A stretch of DNA of 49,061 nt from a bacterium UBP8_UBA817 (GTDB lineage Bacteria > Margulisbacteria > Marinamargulisbacteria > CAMDBA01). Both the position numbers and the translations under genes were made by a program. How positions within the stretch are numbered: the stretch's first letter is position 1; the number at the start of each line of letters is the position of its first letter. Where the stretch lies: assembly GCA_945888995.1 (NCBI GenBank), contig CAMDBA010000008.1:1-49061 (forward strand), read 5' to 3'. Below are positions 24,393-34,104 of the stretch, piece by piece. The notes under the pieces were generated by a model that had not been told where the DNA came from, made no database searches, and worked only from the letters and a program-made list of their open reading frames with translations.

Positions 24393-24974
24393 GTGGAAGA
24401 CAAATCCATTTTTAACGATCTCGAAACACTTTACACAGACCGTCTCATCCTCAGAAAAATGACCCACGAAGATGCCGAAGACATCTTCAGATACCTCTCA
24501 GATCCTGAAGTCATCCGATATTCCATCGGCGAGCCTCACAAAGATCTCGACAATAGTATCGCCTATATCGACTCGGTACTCACCGCCTACGAAAATAATT
24601 ACGCAGGCCTATGGTGTATCGTCCCGAAGGATACGAATAGAGTCATCGGTACTTGCGGCATCGAAATCTGGTTCAAAGAGCACCAACGGGCCGAAATCGG
24701 CTACTCCCTCTCTCAAGACAATTGGGGAAACGGCTATATGACCGAGGCCTTGCACGCTATTGTCCAATTCGGATTTGAAAAAATGGACCTGAATCGAATC
24801 GAAGCGTTTTGCCACGTCGATAATGCCCCGTCTCTACGCGTGCTGGAAAAAATCGGGTTAAGGCAGGAAGGTATGCTCAGACAACATACGTTTTCCCGTG
24901 ACCAGTTTTTTGATGTATTCGTTTATGGGATATTAAGAGAAGAGTATGTAAACAAAACATACCTAGCGATGTAA
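24393..24974 (+). CDS. GNAT N-acetyltransferase (RimJ/RimL type)
   Basis: A 193-aa GNAT acetyltransferase of the ribosomal-protein or small-molecule type. Seen are TDRLILRKMTHEDAEDIF at the N-terminus, the acetyl-CoA region with IGYSLSQDNWGNGYMTEAL (motif A, about residues 105-123) and NAPSLRVLEKIGLRQEGMLRQ (motif B). It starts with GTG at 24393, with AAGGAAG just upstream. The gene is divergent from the EEP gene with only 43 nt between the two starts, so their promoters overlap. The acceptor is unknown. Confidence 0.87.
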   Translation: MEDKSIFNDLETLYTDRLILRKMTHEDAEDIFRYLSDPEVIRYSIGEPHKDLDNSIAYIDSVLTAYENNYAGLWCIVPKDTNRVIGTCGIEIWFKEHQRAEIGYSLSQDNWGNGYMTEALHAIVQFGFEKMDLNRIEAFCHVDNAPSLRVLEKIGLRQEGMLRQHTFSRDQFFDVFVYGILREEYVNKTYLAM

Positions 24975-24990
24975 TAAAGCCGGAAAGATC

Positions 24991-25019
24991 GGTTTAGTAC
25001 TCGTTTTCAGCACTAAGCC
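24991..25019. terminator. Hairpin between convergent GNAT and ettA genes
   Basis: GGTTTAGTACT (24991-25001) and AGCACTAAGCC (25009-25019) pair with one G-T wobble and one A-C mismatch around a 7-nt loop, within an outer GCCGG/CCGGC pair. There is no T-run, so it is a weak or Rho-assisted bidirectional terminator. Confidence 0.5.
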
Positions 25020-25057
25020 TAGACGTCTTACCGGCGTTCATAAACGATTGAAGCCTA

Positions 25058-26734
25058 TTATTTGACCAATTTCCGATACTTAAGCCGCTTAGGGGTCAGA
25101 TCCCCGCCGCGCTTGAGCTTATCGGCTTCATAATCCGAGAAGTTCCCTTCAAAAAACACCACTTGCCCCTCTTCTTCGAACGCTAGCATATGGGTGGCGA
25201 TCCGGTCTAAAAACCACCGGTCATGCGAAATTACAACTGCACAACCCGCAAAATTTTCCAGACCTTCTTCAAGCGCCCGAAGCGTGTTCACATCGATATC
25301 GTTTGTTGGTTCATCCAGAAGCAGAAGATTCGCATTATCCCGCAATGCCATTGCCAGGTGAAGCCGGTTTCGCTCTCCTCCGGATAAAATACCGCACTTT
25401 TTTTCCTGATCGGAACCCGCAAAATTAAATCGCGACACATAGGCGCGTGATTGAACGGAGCGATTTCCTAATTGAATAAAATCCGTCCCGCCTGAAATCA
25501 CCTGCCATACAGATTTATCCGGATCAATACCTGCGTGATCCTGGTCAACATAACCGATTTTAACGCTTTCGCCGATTTTGATCTCACCGGTATCCGGGGT
25601 TTCCTGACCAAGAATTAATTTAAATAACGTGGTTTTTCCCGCACCGTTCGGACCGATAACCCCGACAATGCCTGCTTTCGGAAGGACAAAGCTGAGATTA
25701 TCAAAGAGAAGCCGATCACCAAATGCCTTGCTGAGATTCGTAACATCAATCACACGGTCACCCAGACGCGGCCCACTCGGAATAAATAGTTCGAGAGAGT
25801 CTTCTTTTTGCTTCACATCCTGATTTAAGAGGGCATCATAGGCCTGAAGCCGGGCTTTACCTTTGGCTTGGCGGGCTTTCGGCGCCATTCTCACCCATTC
25901 AAGCTCGCGCTCAAGAGTCTTCTGGCGCTTCGACTCGGTCTTTTCTTCCTGGGCGAGGCGAGCGGATTTTTGTTCGAGCCAGGACGAGTAATTACCTTTC
26001 CAGGGAATGCCTTCTCCCCGATCAAGCTCCAGAATCCAGCCTGCAACGTTATCCAAAAAATACCGGTCATGGGTAACCGCGATAACGGTTCCCTGATACT
26101 TTTTCAAATGCTGTTCCAACCAATGCACCGATTCCGCATCCAAATGGTTAGTCGGTTCATCCAATAGCAAAATATCCGGCTTTTGCAATAAAAGACGACA
26201 AAGCGCCACCCGACGTTTCTCTCCACCTGATAATTGAGAGATTTTGGCATCGGCATCAGGACAACGCAACGCATCCATTGCGCGGTCCAGGACCGCATCC
26301 AGATCCCAGGCTTCATGTGTATCCAAAAGCTCGATCAATTCGCCCTGACGGTCAATTAAAGCCGTCATCTCGTCATCCGACATCGGATCTCCTAGACGGG
26401 CGCAAATGTCTTCATATTCTTTCAGAACATTCATCTTTTCCTGGACGCCTTCACTTACGACGTCTTTGACGGTTTTGTCAGGATCAATCTCAGGCTCCTG
26501 AGCAAGATAGCCCACCGAATAATCTGATTGATACACCACATCGCCCTCATCCGGCTCCACTAATCCGGCAATGACTTTGAGAACTGTCGACTTCCCCGAA
26601 CCGTTCAATCCGATAATACCGATTTTAGCGCCATAAAAAAAAGAAAGATAAATATTCTTTAATACTTGCTTTTTAGGCGGATAAGTTTTGCTGACATTCA
26701 CCATCGAAAAGATAATTTTTTTATCGTTACTCAT
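25058..26734 (-). CDS. ettA: ABC-F protein, energy-dependent translational throttle EttA
   Basis: A 558-aa cytosolic protein with two ABC ATPase domains and no membrane segment. Domain 1 has GLNGSGKST (about residues 41-49) and LSGGEKRRVALCRLL; domain 2 has GPNGAGKTT and LSGGERNRLHLAMAL. A linker with a basic RQAKGKARLQAYD stretch (about 285-297) joins them, and the arm after the first Walker A fits EttA. Length is almost that of E. coli EttA (555 aa). EttA binds the ribosomal E-site and gates the first peptide bond according to ATP/ADP levels. It has its own -10 box and an AAGGAAA ribosome site and is probably monocistronic. Confidence 0.93.
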   Translation of the reverse strand: MSNDKKIIFSMVNVSKTYPPKKQVLKNIYLSFFYGAKIGIIGLNGSGKSTVLKVIAGLVEPDEGDVVYQSDYSVGYLAQEPEIDPDKTVKDVVSEGVQEKMNVLKEYEDICARLGDPMSDDEMTALIDRQGELIELLDTHEAWDLDAVLDRAMDALRCPDADAKISQLSGGEKRRVALCRLLLQKPDILLLDEPTNHLDAESVHWLEQHLKKYQGTVIAVTHDRYFLDNVAGWILELDRGEGIPWKGNYSSWLEQKSARLAQEEKTESKRQKTLERELEWVRMAPKARQAKGKARLQAYDALLNQDVKQKEDSLELFIPSGPRLGDRVIDVTNLSKAFGDRLLFDNLSFVLPKAGIVGVIGPNGAGKTTLFKLILGQETPDTGEIKIGESVKIGYVDQDHAGIDPDKSVWQVISGGTDFIQLGNRSVQSRAYVSRFNFAGSDQEKKCGILSGGERNRLHLAMALRDNANLLLLDEPTNDIDVNTLRALEEGLENFAGCAVVISHDRWFLDRIATHMLAFEEEGQVVFFEGNFSDYEADKLKRGGDLTPKRLKYRKLVK

Positions 26735-26773
26735 GAGTTTCCTTACATTTATAAAGTTGTTTAGTATTTAGGC

Positions 26774-26779
26774 ATTATA
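26774..26779 (-). promoter_or_regulatory. -10 box of ettA
   Basis: TATAAT on the minus strand in the 54-nt gap after menD. A start near 26767 gives a leader of about 32 nt. The -35 region is poor and overlaps the menD 3' end. Confidence 0.5.
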
Positions 26780-26788
26780 GCAAAATAG

Positions 26789-28546
26789 TTAAGATGAAGC
26801 TTTTGGCGAAAAGTAACTATCTACATGGGCACTCAAGGCTTCTGAGAAGCTTAACGTCTCTTTAATCGGAACGACAATTTCAACCAAACATGAAACCGGC
26901 GCGTCAAATAGCGGCCGCACAATCTCATCCAGGAAAAGAGTCGTCGATACACGATAATACGGCATCCCAAATCCCGCCGACACCGAGTCAAACTTCACCT
27001 CAATCGGCGTCTGAAAACATGACTCAAATGCGGCCCCGCACGCAGCCACCGGCAGATACGAGAAAATCCCTCCACCACTATTATTCACGACCATCACTAT
27101 TACCGGCACGGCACTACGCGCTACCAGATGCAATGCCGTCAAATCATGCAGGGCCGACACATCTCCAACAAGCAAAACCACCGGCTTTTGCCGTCCTTGT
27201 GCCCATCCGGCCGCCGTCGAAATTAATCCGTCTATCCCGCTGGCCCCACGGTTGGCCTGAACAACCGGAGCGTCCAACCGGGAAACCCCGGCAATCGCCA
27301 TCATTCGGATCGGAAGACTATTGCCTAAAAATAGTCCGACCGTCTCCGGCAGCGTCCGACTGAGAAAGCGGGAAAGCGCTTGCTCGGTTAGTAAATTTTT
27401 GGGTAATAGCGCATGATCAAAAAATGACGAAATCTCATCGGAGGCCGACAAGAGGAAATTCTGACGTTCAAATGAAGGTTTCACCTGTTCAGATAATAGT
27501 CGACACGTCTCTTCAATATCCGCTTCGATACGAAGCGTCACCCGATGATCGGGATCTTGTTTAGAAGAATTAGGAGAAATCTGAACATAGGAGACAGCCG
27601 GATCTATCTTAGATGCAAAAGCCATCAGGTGTTTCCCTGTTAGACGGCCACCGATATGAAAAATAACGTCGCACGCCATTTGATCCACAACATCACCCTG
27701 ACCCAAAAGAACTTCGGCGTAAGTCACAACGAGCGGATGCATTCTCAATCGAAGCTGAGACGTCACGTCAGGCAAAACAACCCAGCCAGCCGCTTCGGCA
27801 AACCGCAAAACAGCATCGGATTCAGACAAGCTTAACTGTCCCGCGATAATAACGCCTTTTTGCCCCGATAAAAACGGAAGCAACTGCGCTAAAGCCAGGT
27901 CTGGAAGTGTTGGAAGACAAGGAAAATAAGTCGTGTAAGGCTGCCCACCAGCCATCCATTTTTTAAGAGGCACTAAATAGTCTGAAAAGTCCTGGATTTT
28001 ACCGGGCGCAACCAAAGGTTCGCGAAACATCATATTAATATGAACCGGACCACCAAATCGCCGCGAGAAAAAAACAGCATATCCGATCGTCGACACCACA
28101 TACCGGGGAGAGACTTCTAGGCAAGGAGGCCCTATCACCGTCTGATAAACCGTATAATCACCAAATATCTTAACCTGGTCGATGGCCTGATTGGCCCCGG
28201 TCCCGATTAATTCAGGCGGACGATCCGCTGTCAAAACAATCAACGGCACATGATCTTGAGCCGCTTCGACGATAGCCGGCAGTAAATTTGCCACAGCTGT
28301 ACCCGATGTTATCACAATCGCGACAGGCTCACCGGTTGCCTTCGCGATCCCTAACGCATAAAACCCGAGAGACCGCTCATCGATATGAACCAAAGTCTCA
28401 AGCCCTTCATGCGAAAAAAAAGCCACCGCCAACGGTGCAGAACGTGACCCAGGCGCCAGACAGACCATTTTGATACCCTGCCTAACGAGTTCTTCGGCCA
28501 CCAAGTCTGCCCATACTGCATTTAATAACGGATAATCTGTCTTCAT
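26789..28546 (-). CDS. menD: SEPHCHC synthase (menaquinone synthesis)
   Basis: MenD is a thiamine-diphosphate enzyme that joins isochorismate and 2-oxoglutarate. The 585-aa protein starts with the MenD-typical VCLAPGSRSAPLAVAF, followed by HIDERSLGFYALGIAKATGEPVAIVITSGTA (ThDP glutamate region) and RGASGIDGLISTAAGW, then GDVSALHDLTAL (ThDP/Mg) and NNSGGGIFSYLP. Length suits the family. It starts inside the menF stop region (4-nt overlap) and ends before the ettA promoter. With MenF upstream it carries out successive steps from chorismate. Confidence 0.95.
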   Translation of the reverse strand: MKTDYPLLNAVWADLVAEELVRQGIKMVCLAPGSRSAPLAVAFFSHEGLETLVHIDERSLGFYALGIAKATGEPVAIVITSGTAVANLLPAIVEAAQDHVPLIVLTADRPPELIGTGANQAIDQVKIFGDYTVYQTVIGPPCLEVSPRYVVSTIGYAVFFSRRFGGPVHINMMFREPLVAPGKIQDFSDYLVPLKKWMAGGQPYTTYFPCLPTLPDLALAQLLPFLSGQKGVIIAGQLSLSESDAVLRFAEAAGWVVLPDVTSQLRLRMHPLVVTYAEVLLGQGDVVDQMACDVIFHIGGRLTGKHLMAFASKIDPAVSYVQISPNSSKQDPDHRVTLRIEADIEETCRLLSEQVKPSFERQNFLLSASDEISSFFDHALLPKNLLTEQALSRFLSRTLPETVGLFLGNSLPIRMMAIAGVSRLDAPVVQANRGASGIDGLISTAAGWAQGRQKPVVLLVGDVSALHDLTALHLVARSAVPVIVMVVNNSGGGIFSYLPVAACGAAFESCFQTPIEVKFDSVSAGFGMPYYRVSTTLFLDEIVRPLFDAPVSCLVEIVVPIKETLSFSEALSAHVDSYFSPKASS

Positions 28547-29928
28547 AGAAAATTAAATAATGACAAATAAGGGCCCATTTTATAAGTGAGCTCCTGCCAT
28601 TCTTTCTCTGCATTCGATCCTGCAAGAATCCCTGCCCCTGCATACACGTGAACCTGATCATCAATCGCCAGGCAGGATCGTATCCCGACAATAAATTGAC
28701 ATGACTCCCGGCTGATCCGGCCTATAGGCCCGCTAAACCATCCTCGGTCAAAGGTTTCCAAACCCGATAATACCGACAAAAAACTTCTGGGACTGGCCCC
28801 GACCGCCGGTGTGGGATGTAAACGCTTAAGAATAGTATTGTTCGTTATACCGGACGCTAACTCACCATTGAGATGGAAAACCAGATGCTGTACCTGGTTC
28901 AGTTTACAAACACTGACATCAGGATCTTGATTAACGGACGTGCAAAGAAAATCTAAAGCTGATTGAATGTGATCCAAAACAAGGCGATGCTCCGATCGGT
29001 CTTTAGCACTTTGCATCAAATCTGCCGCCAAAGCATTATCTTCATCAGTCGTTTCTCCACGAGGACGGGTCCCCGCCAAGGCTTCCGTACGAATCACAGA
29101 TGTATTTCGATCAAACAAAAGCTCGGGAGAATAACCGATAAACGTTTGGTTGTGATTGGTTTTAAAGGCAAATAAATAACAAGGATCATTCAGAGAATCT
29201 AAATGACTAAGCAGAACCGATGCCGGAAAAGAGTCTGAAAATTGGCATGTGGTTTGGCGAGCCAGTACCAACTTATTGCCTTCTCCGGCCTCTATTTTTT
29301 CCAGAACCGCTTTAACCTGACGCCGCCATTCGGACCTCGACGGACGGTCTTCGCATTGCAAAAGAGAGGGTATATGCGGTGAAACCGTCACCACATCAAA
29401 TTGAAGCGCAGACAGAAAGGACACGGTAGTCGCCAAGAGGTTTTTCGGCGGTGTTTTGCCATCCCATAATACATGAACCGCAAACCGATAAGTGTCACCT
29501 TCCCGGCACCATTCAACAATCGGCATCCGAAAACACGACCGGCCAAATAAAGACCATTCGGAAGAAATTTCTGAGGCCTCGCTAAAACGCATACCGCCGA
29601 AATAACAGGCCGCGCCGGAATCCTCCGACAACCTAGATGAAATAATCTCAAACAAATCCGCCCGGTCGGCTAAAGATTCCAGCTCACCAATACCGGCAAT
29701 CTGACGTTCCCCTGACCGATCGGACCAAAAAAAAGTCAACGGATGCGATTGAGCAGCCCAAAATCCAATTAAATCGGTAACCGGAGTCTCAACTTCAATC
29801 CGGACAATTTTATCAACATACCGTTCAGGCATATGCGATAGTCTATCAAAAGCCTGCGTTAATAGGGGCAAAATCTGCTGCAACAAAGGTGAATTTAACG
29901 CGATAAGAGGCTCATTTTGAGGCATCAT
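28543..29928 (-). CDS. menF: Isochorismate synthase
   Basis: Converts chorismate to isochorismate. The 461-aa product carries the chorismate-binding C-terminal half with KLVLARQTT, IGYSPELLF, EALAGTRPRGET, SAKDRSEHRLVLDHI, LHPTPAVGASPR (the MenF/EntC signature) and AGAGILAGSNAEKEWQE. The start overlaps the menG 3' end by about 17 nt and two ATGs are adjacent (29928 and 29925), with no clear ribosome site, so translational coupling is likely. MenF-type rather than salicylate-type function is supported by the directly following menD. Confidence 0.94.
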   Translation of the reverse strand: MMPQNEPLIALNSPLLQQILPLLTQAFDRLSHMPERYVDKIVRIEVETPVTDLIGFWAAQSHPLTFFWSDRSGERQIAGIGELESLADRADLFEIISSRLSEDSGAACYFGGMRFSEASEISSEWSLFGRSCFRMPIVEWCREGDTYRFAVHVLWDGKTPPKNLLATTVSFLSALQFDVVTVSPHIPSLLQCEDRPSRSEWRRQVKAVLEKIEAGEGNKLVLARQTTCQFSDSFPASVLLSHLDSLNDPCYLFAFKTNHNQTFIGYSPELLFDRNTSVIRTEALAGTRPRGETTDEDNALAADLMQSAKDRSEHRLVLDHIQSALDFLCTSVNQDPDVSVCKLNQVQHLVFHLNGELASGITNNTILKRLHPTPAVGASPRSFLSVLSGLETFDRGWFSGPIGRISRESCQFIVGIRSCLAIDDQVHVYAGAGILAGSNAEKEWQELTYKMGPYLSLFNFL

Positions 29929-30613
29929 AAATCGTAGCGACCCCGAAAGTCAGACGTGTCTGCCTCACTTTCGAAAAACCGGCCTGACAAATAAGATCAC
30001 AAAAAGCATCTCCGTAAGGAAAAGCTTCAACCGACTGATTTAAATACACATACGCTTCGTGATCTCCCGATAAAATACCGGCCAAAATCGGCAAAACGTG
30101 ACGGAAATAAAGCAGATAGAAAAATCGAATCAACCTGTTTTTCGGCAAGGAAAATTCTAAAATGATGACCTTTCCATCAGGCTTTAAAACCCGGTAAATC
30201 TCGGACAAAACCTGAGAGGGGTCCGGCGTATTACGAATGCCAAACGCCATTGTCACCACATCGAATAAGTCATTATCATATTGAATCGAACCGGCATCTC
30301 CGACTTCTAAATACGCTTTAGAGCCATTGGGATGGGCATTCAATTTCTCATTTCCAAAATTAAGCATCTCTTTAGACAGATCCAGACCTTTGACGGCCAC
30401 GACCCTGTCCAACTTACAAAGCTCGATTACCAGATCCGCAGTTCCCGTCGCTAAATCCAAGACCTGAAGTTTTCGACCTAGAGGTAAAAACTTGATCACA
30501 CGCTTACGCCACAAAATATCCATCCCGCCGGACAAAATCCGGTTCAGCATGTCATACCGAGGCGCAATACGATCAAAAATCTCCCAGCTGCGGTGCTTGG
30601 AATTCAGCATCAT
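29912..30613 (-). CDS. menG: Demethylmenaquinone methyltransferase
   Basis: SAM-dependent C-methyltransferase for the last step of menaquinone synthesis (UbiE/MenG family). The 233-aa protein has the UbiE start (FDRIAPRYDMLNRILSGGMDILWRKRVI), the SAM motif LDLATGTADLVIELC, DVVTMAFGIRNTPDPSQVL, and LKPDGKVIILEFSLP. No ubiquinone genes are in the window, and MenF, MenD and MenH are, so the menaquinone role is preferred. It lies 9 nt after ispH and overlaps menF. Confidence 0.93.
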   Translation of the reverse strand: MMLNSKHRSWEIFDRIAPRYDMLNRILSGGMDILWRKRVIKFLPLGRKLQVLDLATGTADLVIELCKLDRVVAVKGLDLSKEMLNFGNEKLNAHPNGSKAYLEVGDAGSIQYDNDLFDVVTMAFGIRNTPDPSQVLSEIYRVLKPDGKVIILEFSLPKNRLIRFFYLLYFRHVLPILAGILSGDHEAYVYLNQSVEAFPYGDAFCDLICQAGFSKVRQTRLTFGVATIYDASK

Positions 30614-30622
30614 AACGCCACC

Positions 30623-31576
30623 CTAAAACTTTGGAATCGGGAAGGTAAACTTTTTCTCGATACTGTCTTTACGTTTGATCTCGGCATCAGGATAAAGGGA
30701 ATAAATTTTTTGAACCACTTCATCCACAATATAGCTCGGAACCGATGCGCCTGAACTAACGCCGACCCGCTCCTTTCCGATCAATACAGCCGGATCAAAC
30801 TGCTCAACCGTATCAATGATATAGCTGGCAATCCCTTTAGCGGCCGCCGTTTCACGTAACCGATTGCTGTTTGAACTATTCGGGGAGCCGCAAATAATAA
30901 TCACATCACAATCTTCTGCAAGATCTAAAACCGAATCCTGCCGATTTTGCGTCGCATAGCAAATATCTTCTTTAGGCGGAGCCACAATATCAGGGTATTT
31001 CGCTCTTAATTTTTCGATCAATTTTGAAGTTTCGGAAACCGATAATGTAGTCTGCGTCAGATAACCGATAGGCTTTGATTCATCCAGATTCAATGCGTCA
31101 ATATCCGCTTCGTCTTCAATTACATATAAAAGCTCAGGATTCACATAACCGGACGTCCCGATTAACTCCTGATGGCCTTTGTGACCGATCAAAATAGTCT
31201 GAATGTCTTTTTTAGAAAAACCGATCGCTTCACGATGAACCTTGGTAACCAGAGGACAAGTCGCATCGATATAGCGTAGATTCCGTTCTTTAGCCTCTTG
31301 ATAGACGGACGGCGCAACACCGTGTGCACTAAAAATGACAGTGGCCTCTTCCGGAATCTCAGTCAAATCATCGATAAAGACCACGCCGCGTTTCTCAAAA
31401 TCACTGATAACGGCCGTATTATGCACAATTTCGTGTCGCACATAAATCGGGGATCCGAATTTAGCCAGCGCCCGTTCGACGGTTTCAATCGCACTAGATA
31501 CACCGGCACAAAAACCTTGCGTATGCGCGAGATGAATTTCTTTAATAGCGGCTTGATTGGTGGATGTCTGAGACAT
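30623..31576 (-). CDS. ispH: 4-hydroxy-3-methylbut-2-enyl diphosphate reductase
   Basis: Last enzyme of the MEP isoprenoid pathway, an iron-sulfur protein that makes IPP and DMAPP. The 317-aa sequence has the three cluster cysteines at TQGFCAGV (Cys23), IDATCPLV (about 107) and DICYATQNRQ (about 205), the EIVHN and TQTTLSV segments, and GSPNSSNSNRLRE. An AAGGAG-type site precedes the ATG. It leads the ispH-menG-menF-menD operon, linking isoprenoid tail supply with quinone head synthesis. Confidence 0.95.
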   Translation of the reverse strand: MSQTSTNQAAIKEIHLAHTQGFCAGVSSAIETVERALAKFGSPIYVRHEIVHNTAVISDFEKRGVVFIDDLTEIPEEATVIFSAHGVAPSVYQEAKERNLRYIDATCPLVTKVHREAIGFSKKDIQTILIGHKGHQELIGTSGYVNPELLYVIEDEADIDALNLDESKPIGYLTQTTLSVSETSKLIEKLRAKYPDIVAPPKEDICYATQNRQDSVLDLAEDCDVIIICGSPNSSNSNRLRETAAAKGIASYIIDTVEQFDPAVLIGKERVGVSSGASVPSYIVDEVVQKIYSLYPDAEIKRKDSIEKKFTFPIPKF

Positions 31577-31724
31577 AAGGTTGCTCCTTAAAAAGGGAAA
31601 TATAAATTAGCAGGATCTGTTCTGAGCGAATAAATGAGTTTGTATATAAAGTAGCAGTAATTAAATTGTTATTATGGGAAATATCTTAACAAGGTTTCAA
31701 AAAAAACTGAACTAAAAAAAGAGA

Positions 31725-32390
31725 CTAACTTCCCTTCGCCATCGAATTTCGGATATTTTTGATCCGTTGATAATAGGTCAAAATATCAGCCACATATTTT
31801 TGTGTCTGAAGATCCATCTGGCCGTTGGCTTTCTTCATCGCGTTCGGACCTTTGAAATAAGACGCCAGCGCCAAAGAAACTTTTTGGGAATTATCTTTCC
31901 AAACGGTAAGAAGTCTTTTCAGATAGCCCACCGTTCCTCGGGAATTCTGCCGAATATCAAAGGGATCTGTCACATTAAACGCCGGATGATTAACCAACTG
32001 CCCCAGCCCTTTGGCACCAGTTGAACTCACCGCCAAGCGATTAAAACCGGATTCACGCGCCATAACAGCTGCTGCAAATTTAGGATCCAGGTTTTGTTCT
32101 TTTCCGAATTCGACCAGACTAGAGGCAATCTGAGTGGCTTCTTCCTGAGGAATTTTTTTATAGACCTGATTGATATACGTCATAATCGTATTGAATTCGA
32201 GTTCATCATTTGATGTTACTTCGACTTCTCCGAAGTCATAATTCGGATTGGGCACCATCGCAGTATCCGAGATCGTCATACCCGGCGGCATCAAAATTGC
32301 AGGCGGCGCTTTTGAGCGCGCGGGTTGAGACGGAGATGAAAAAAGTAAAACACCTAAAAATAATATAACTGGCACAACCGTTAACTCCAT
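31725..32390 (-). CDS. Lytic transglycosylase (SLT domain)
   Basis: A 221-aa exported murein-degrading enzyme. The N-terminus is a signal anchor or signal peptide (about residues 1-20). The SLT lysozyme-like domain (about 90-215) shows ARESGFNRLAVSSTGAKGLGQL, with the catalytic Glu in RESGF, then GTVGYLKRLL and LASYFKGPNAMKK. It cuts the MurNAc-GlcNAc bond of peptidoglycan, giving anhydro ends. It starts 4 nt after proS with AGGAA as ribosome site, so it is co-transcribed with it. The final basic tail is unusual but short. The 148-nt gap before ispH shows A/T-rich sequence only and probably holds the ispH promoter. Confidence 0.83.
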   Translation of the reverse strand: MELTVVPVILFLGVLLFSSPSQPARSKAPPAILMPPGMTISDTAMVPNPNYDFGEVEVTSNDELEFNTIMTYINQVYKKIPQEEATQIASSLVEFGKEQNLDPKFAAAVMARESGFNRLAVSSTGAKGLGQLVNHPAFNVTDPFDIRQNSRGTVGYLKRLLTVWKDNSQKVSLALASYFKGPNAMKKANGQMDLQTQKYVADILTYYQRIKNIRNSMAKGS

Positions 32391-32394
32391 TTGT

Positions 32395-34104
32395 TTAATT
32401 CCTAATTAAATCCTGTAAGGCCGAAACCAGGTCCGCTTCAACCACCAGTCTGACTTCCTTAGTCGCACGCAATTTAATCTCAAATAAGCCTTCTTCTTTT
32501 ACTTTTTTGCCGATAATTACCTGAATCGGAAAGCCGATCAACTCGGCGTCTTTAAACTTGATTCCGGCGGATTCCGCTCGGTCGTCATAAATCACTTCAA
32601 TTCGATTTTCCGTGAGCGTCTGATAAATACGGTCGGAGATCGCCACCAGGTCGGCATCTTTTGTATTTAATACGATGACATCCACATGATAGGGAGCCAA
32701 TGCCATCGGCCAGATAATCCCATCTGCGTCATGGTTTTGTTCGATCGCAGCTGCAACCGTACGTCCGATTCCCACTCCGTAGCATCCCATAATAAACGTC
32801 TGTTCTTTCCCTTCGGCATTCAAAAAAACCGCATTAAGTGCCTGAGAATACTTTTCGCCTAGTTTAAAAATATGCCCGACTTCGATCCCGCGCAATATCT
32901 GATAGGTTCCGCTATCACAATGATAACAGGCGTCGCCGACAATCGCATCCCGAATATCTGCCACAATCTCAGGAACAAAATCACGTCCCGGTTGAATATG
33001 AGTCAAATGCGTATCTTTTTGATTTGCGCCGCTCACCGCATCGGCAAGCCCCATCACCGCAGCATCCGCCACAATCCGAACAGCCGCAGGTAAGGCAACA
33101 GGACCAGCAAATCCAACAGGCGCACCGGTAACAGATTTGACGGTCTCATCTTCCGCCAGGCTCAGTTCCTGACAATCCAGAACATGTCTCAATTTAATCT
33201 CATTGACCGTATGATCGCCCCGCACCAGAACCAAGACAGGAACCTCGTTAGCCATATAGACCAACGTCTTAATAAAGTGTTCGGCAGGTCGGCCAAGAAA
33301 GGCTGTCACGTCTTCAATTTTTCCGGCATTCGGTGTCAAAATAGACGCATAAGCGGGGGTCTTATCTCCTGAATCAACAGGGGAAGGCCGCACTTTAGCC
33401 GCTTCCAGATTGGCCGCGTAACTACAGGTATTACAATGAATAATCGCATCTTCACCAGTAGCCGCCATCACCATAAACTCCGCAGACGAATCGCCGCCGA
33501 TCGCGCCGCTATCTGCTTCGACGATCCGAAAATCAAGTCCACACCGTTTGAAAATAGCCTCATACGCCCGGGACATCGCCGCATAGGTCGCATCCAGACT
33601 TTCCCAATTCGCATGAAAGCTATAGGCATCTTTCATTCCGAATTCACGTCCCCGCATTAACCCGAAACGTGGCCGGATCTCATCTCTGAACTTGGTCTGA
33701 ATCTGGTAGAGACTTAAGGGAAGCTGCCGATAAGAGCGAACAGTCTGACGAACCAGGTCTGTAATCACTTCCTCGTGAGTCGGACCGATACAAAATTCTT
33801 TATTATGCCGGTCACGCAAACGCAGTAATTCCTTACCATAAAGTTGCCAACGCCCGGATTCTTCCCAAAGCTCAGCAGGCACCACCGCAGGTAAAAACAC
33901 TTCCTGTGCGCCGGCCCGATTCATTTCTTCACGCACAATAGCTTCGAATTTTTGGATAATCCGGTAGCCGAGCGGCAAAAACGAATAAATTCCGGCCGCC
34001 ACTTTTCGGATCATTCCGGCCCTAATCATTAATTGATGACTTATCACCTCCGCATCATTCGGAGTTTCACGTACTGTTGGGCATAATAATTGAGAAAATC
34101 GCAT
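32395..34104 (-). CDS. proS: Prolyl-tRNA synthetase
   Basis: Class II synthetase charging tRNA-Pro. The 569-aa protein has the bacterial-type architecture: motif 1 region (AGIYSFLPLG), motif 2 (YQIQTKFRDEIRPRFGLMRGREFGMKDAYSFH), an editing insertion domain (about residues 225-380) and motif 3 with CYGVGIGRTVAAAIEQ, then the anticodon-binding domain. The insertion (YbaK-like) deacylates Ala-tRNA-Pro. Length matches E. coli ProS (572 aa). No clear ribosome site precedes the ATG. Confidence 0.95.
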   Translation of the reverse strand: MRFSQLLCPTVRETPNDAEVISHQLMIRAGMIRKVAAGIYSFLPLGYRIIQKFEAIVREEMNRAGAQEVFLPAVVPAELWEESGRWQLYGKELLRLRDRHNKEFCIGPTHEEVITDLVRQTVRSYRQLPLSLYQIQTKFRDEIRPRFGLMRGREFGMKDAYSFHANWESLDATYAAMSRAYEAIFKRCGLDFRIVEADSGAIGGDSSAEFMVMAATGEDAIIHCNTCSYAANLEAAKVRPSPVDSGDKTPAYASILTPNAGKIEDVTAFLGRPAEHFIKTLVYMANEVPVLVLVRGDHTVNEIKLRHVLDCQELSLAEDETVKSVTGAPVGFAGPVALPAAVRIVADAAVMGLADAVSGANQKDTHLTHIQPGRDFVPEIVADIRDAIVGDACYHCDSGTYQILRGIEVGHIFKLGEKYSQALNAVFLNAEGKEQTFIMGCYGVGIGRTVAAAIEQNHDADGIIWPMALAPYHVDVIVLNTKDADLVAISDRIYQTLTENRIEVIYDDRAESAGIKFKDAELIGFPIQVIIGKKVKEEGLFEIKLRATKEVRLVVEADLVSALQDLIRN

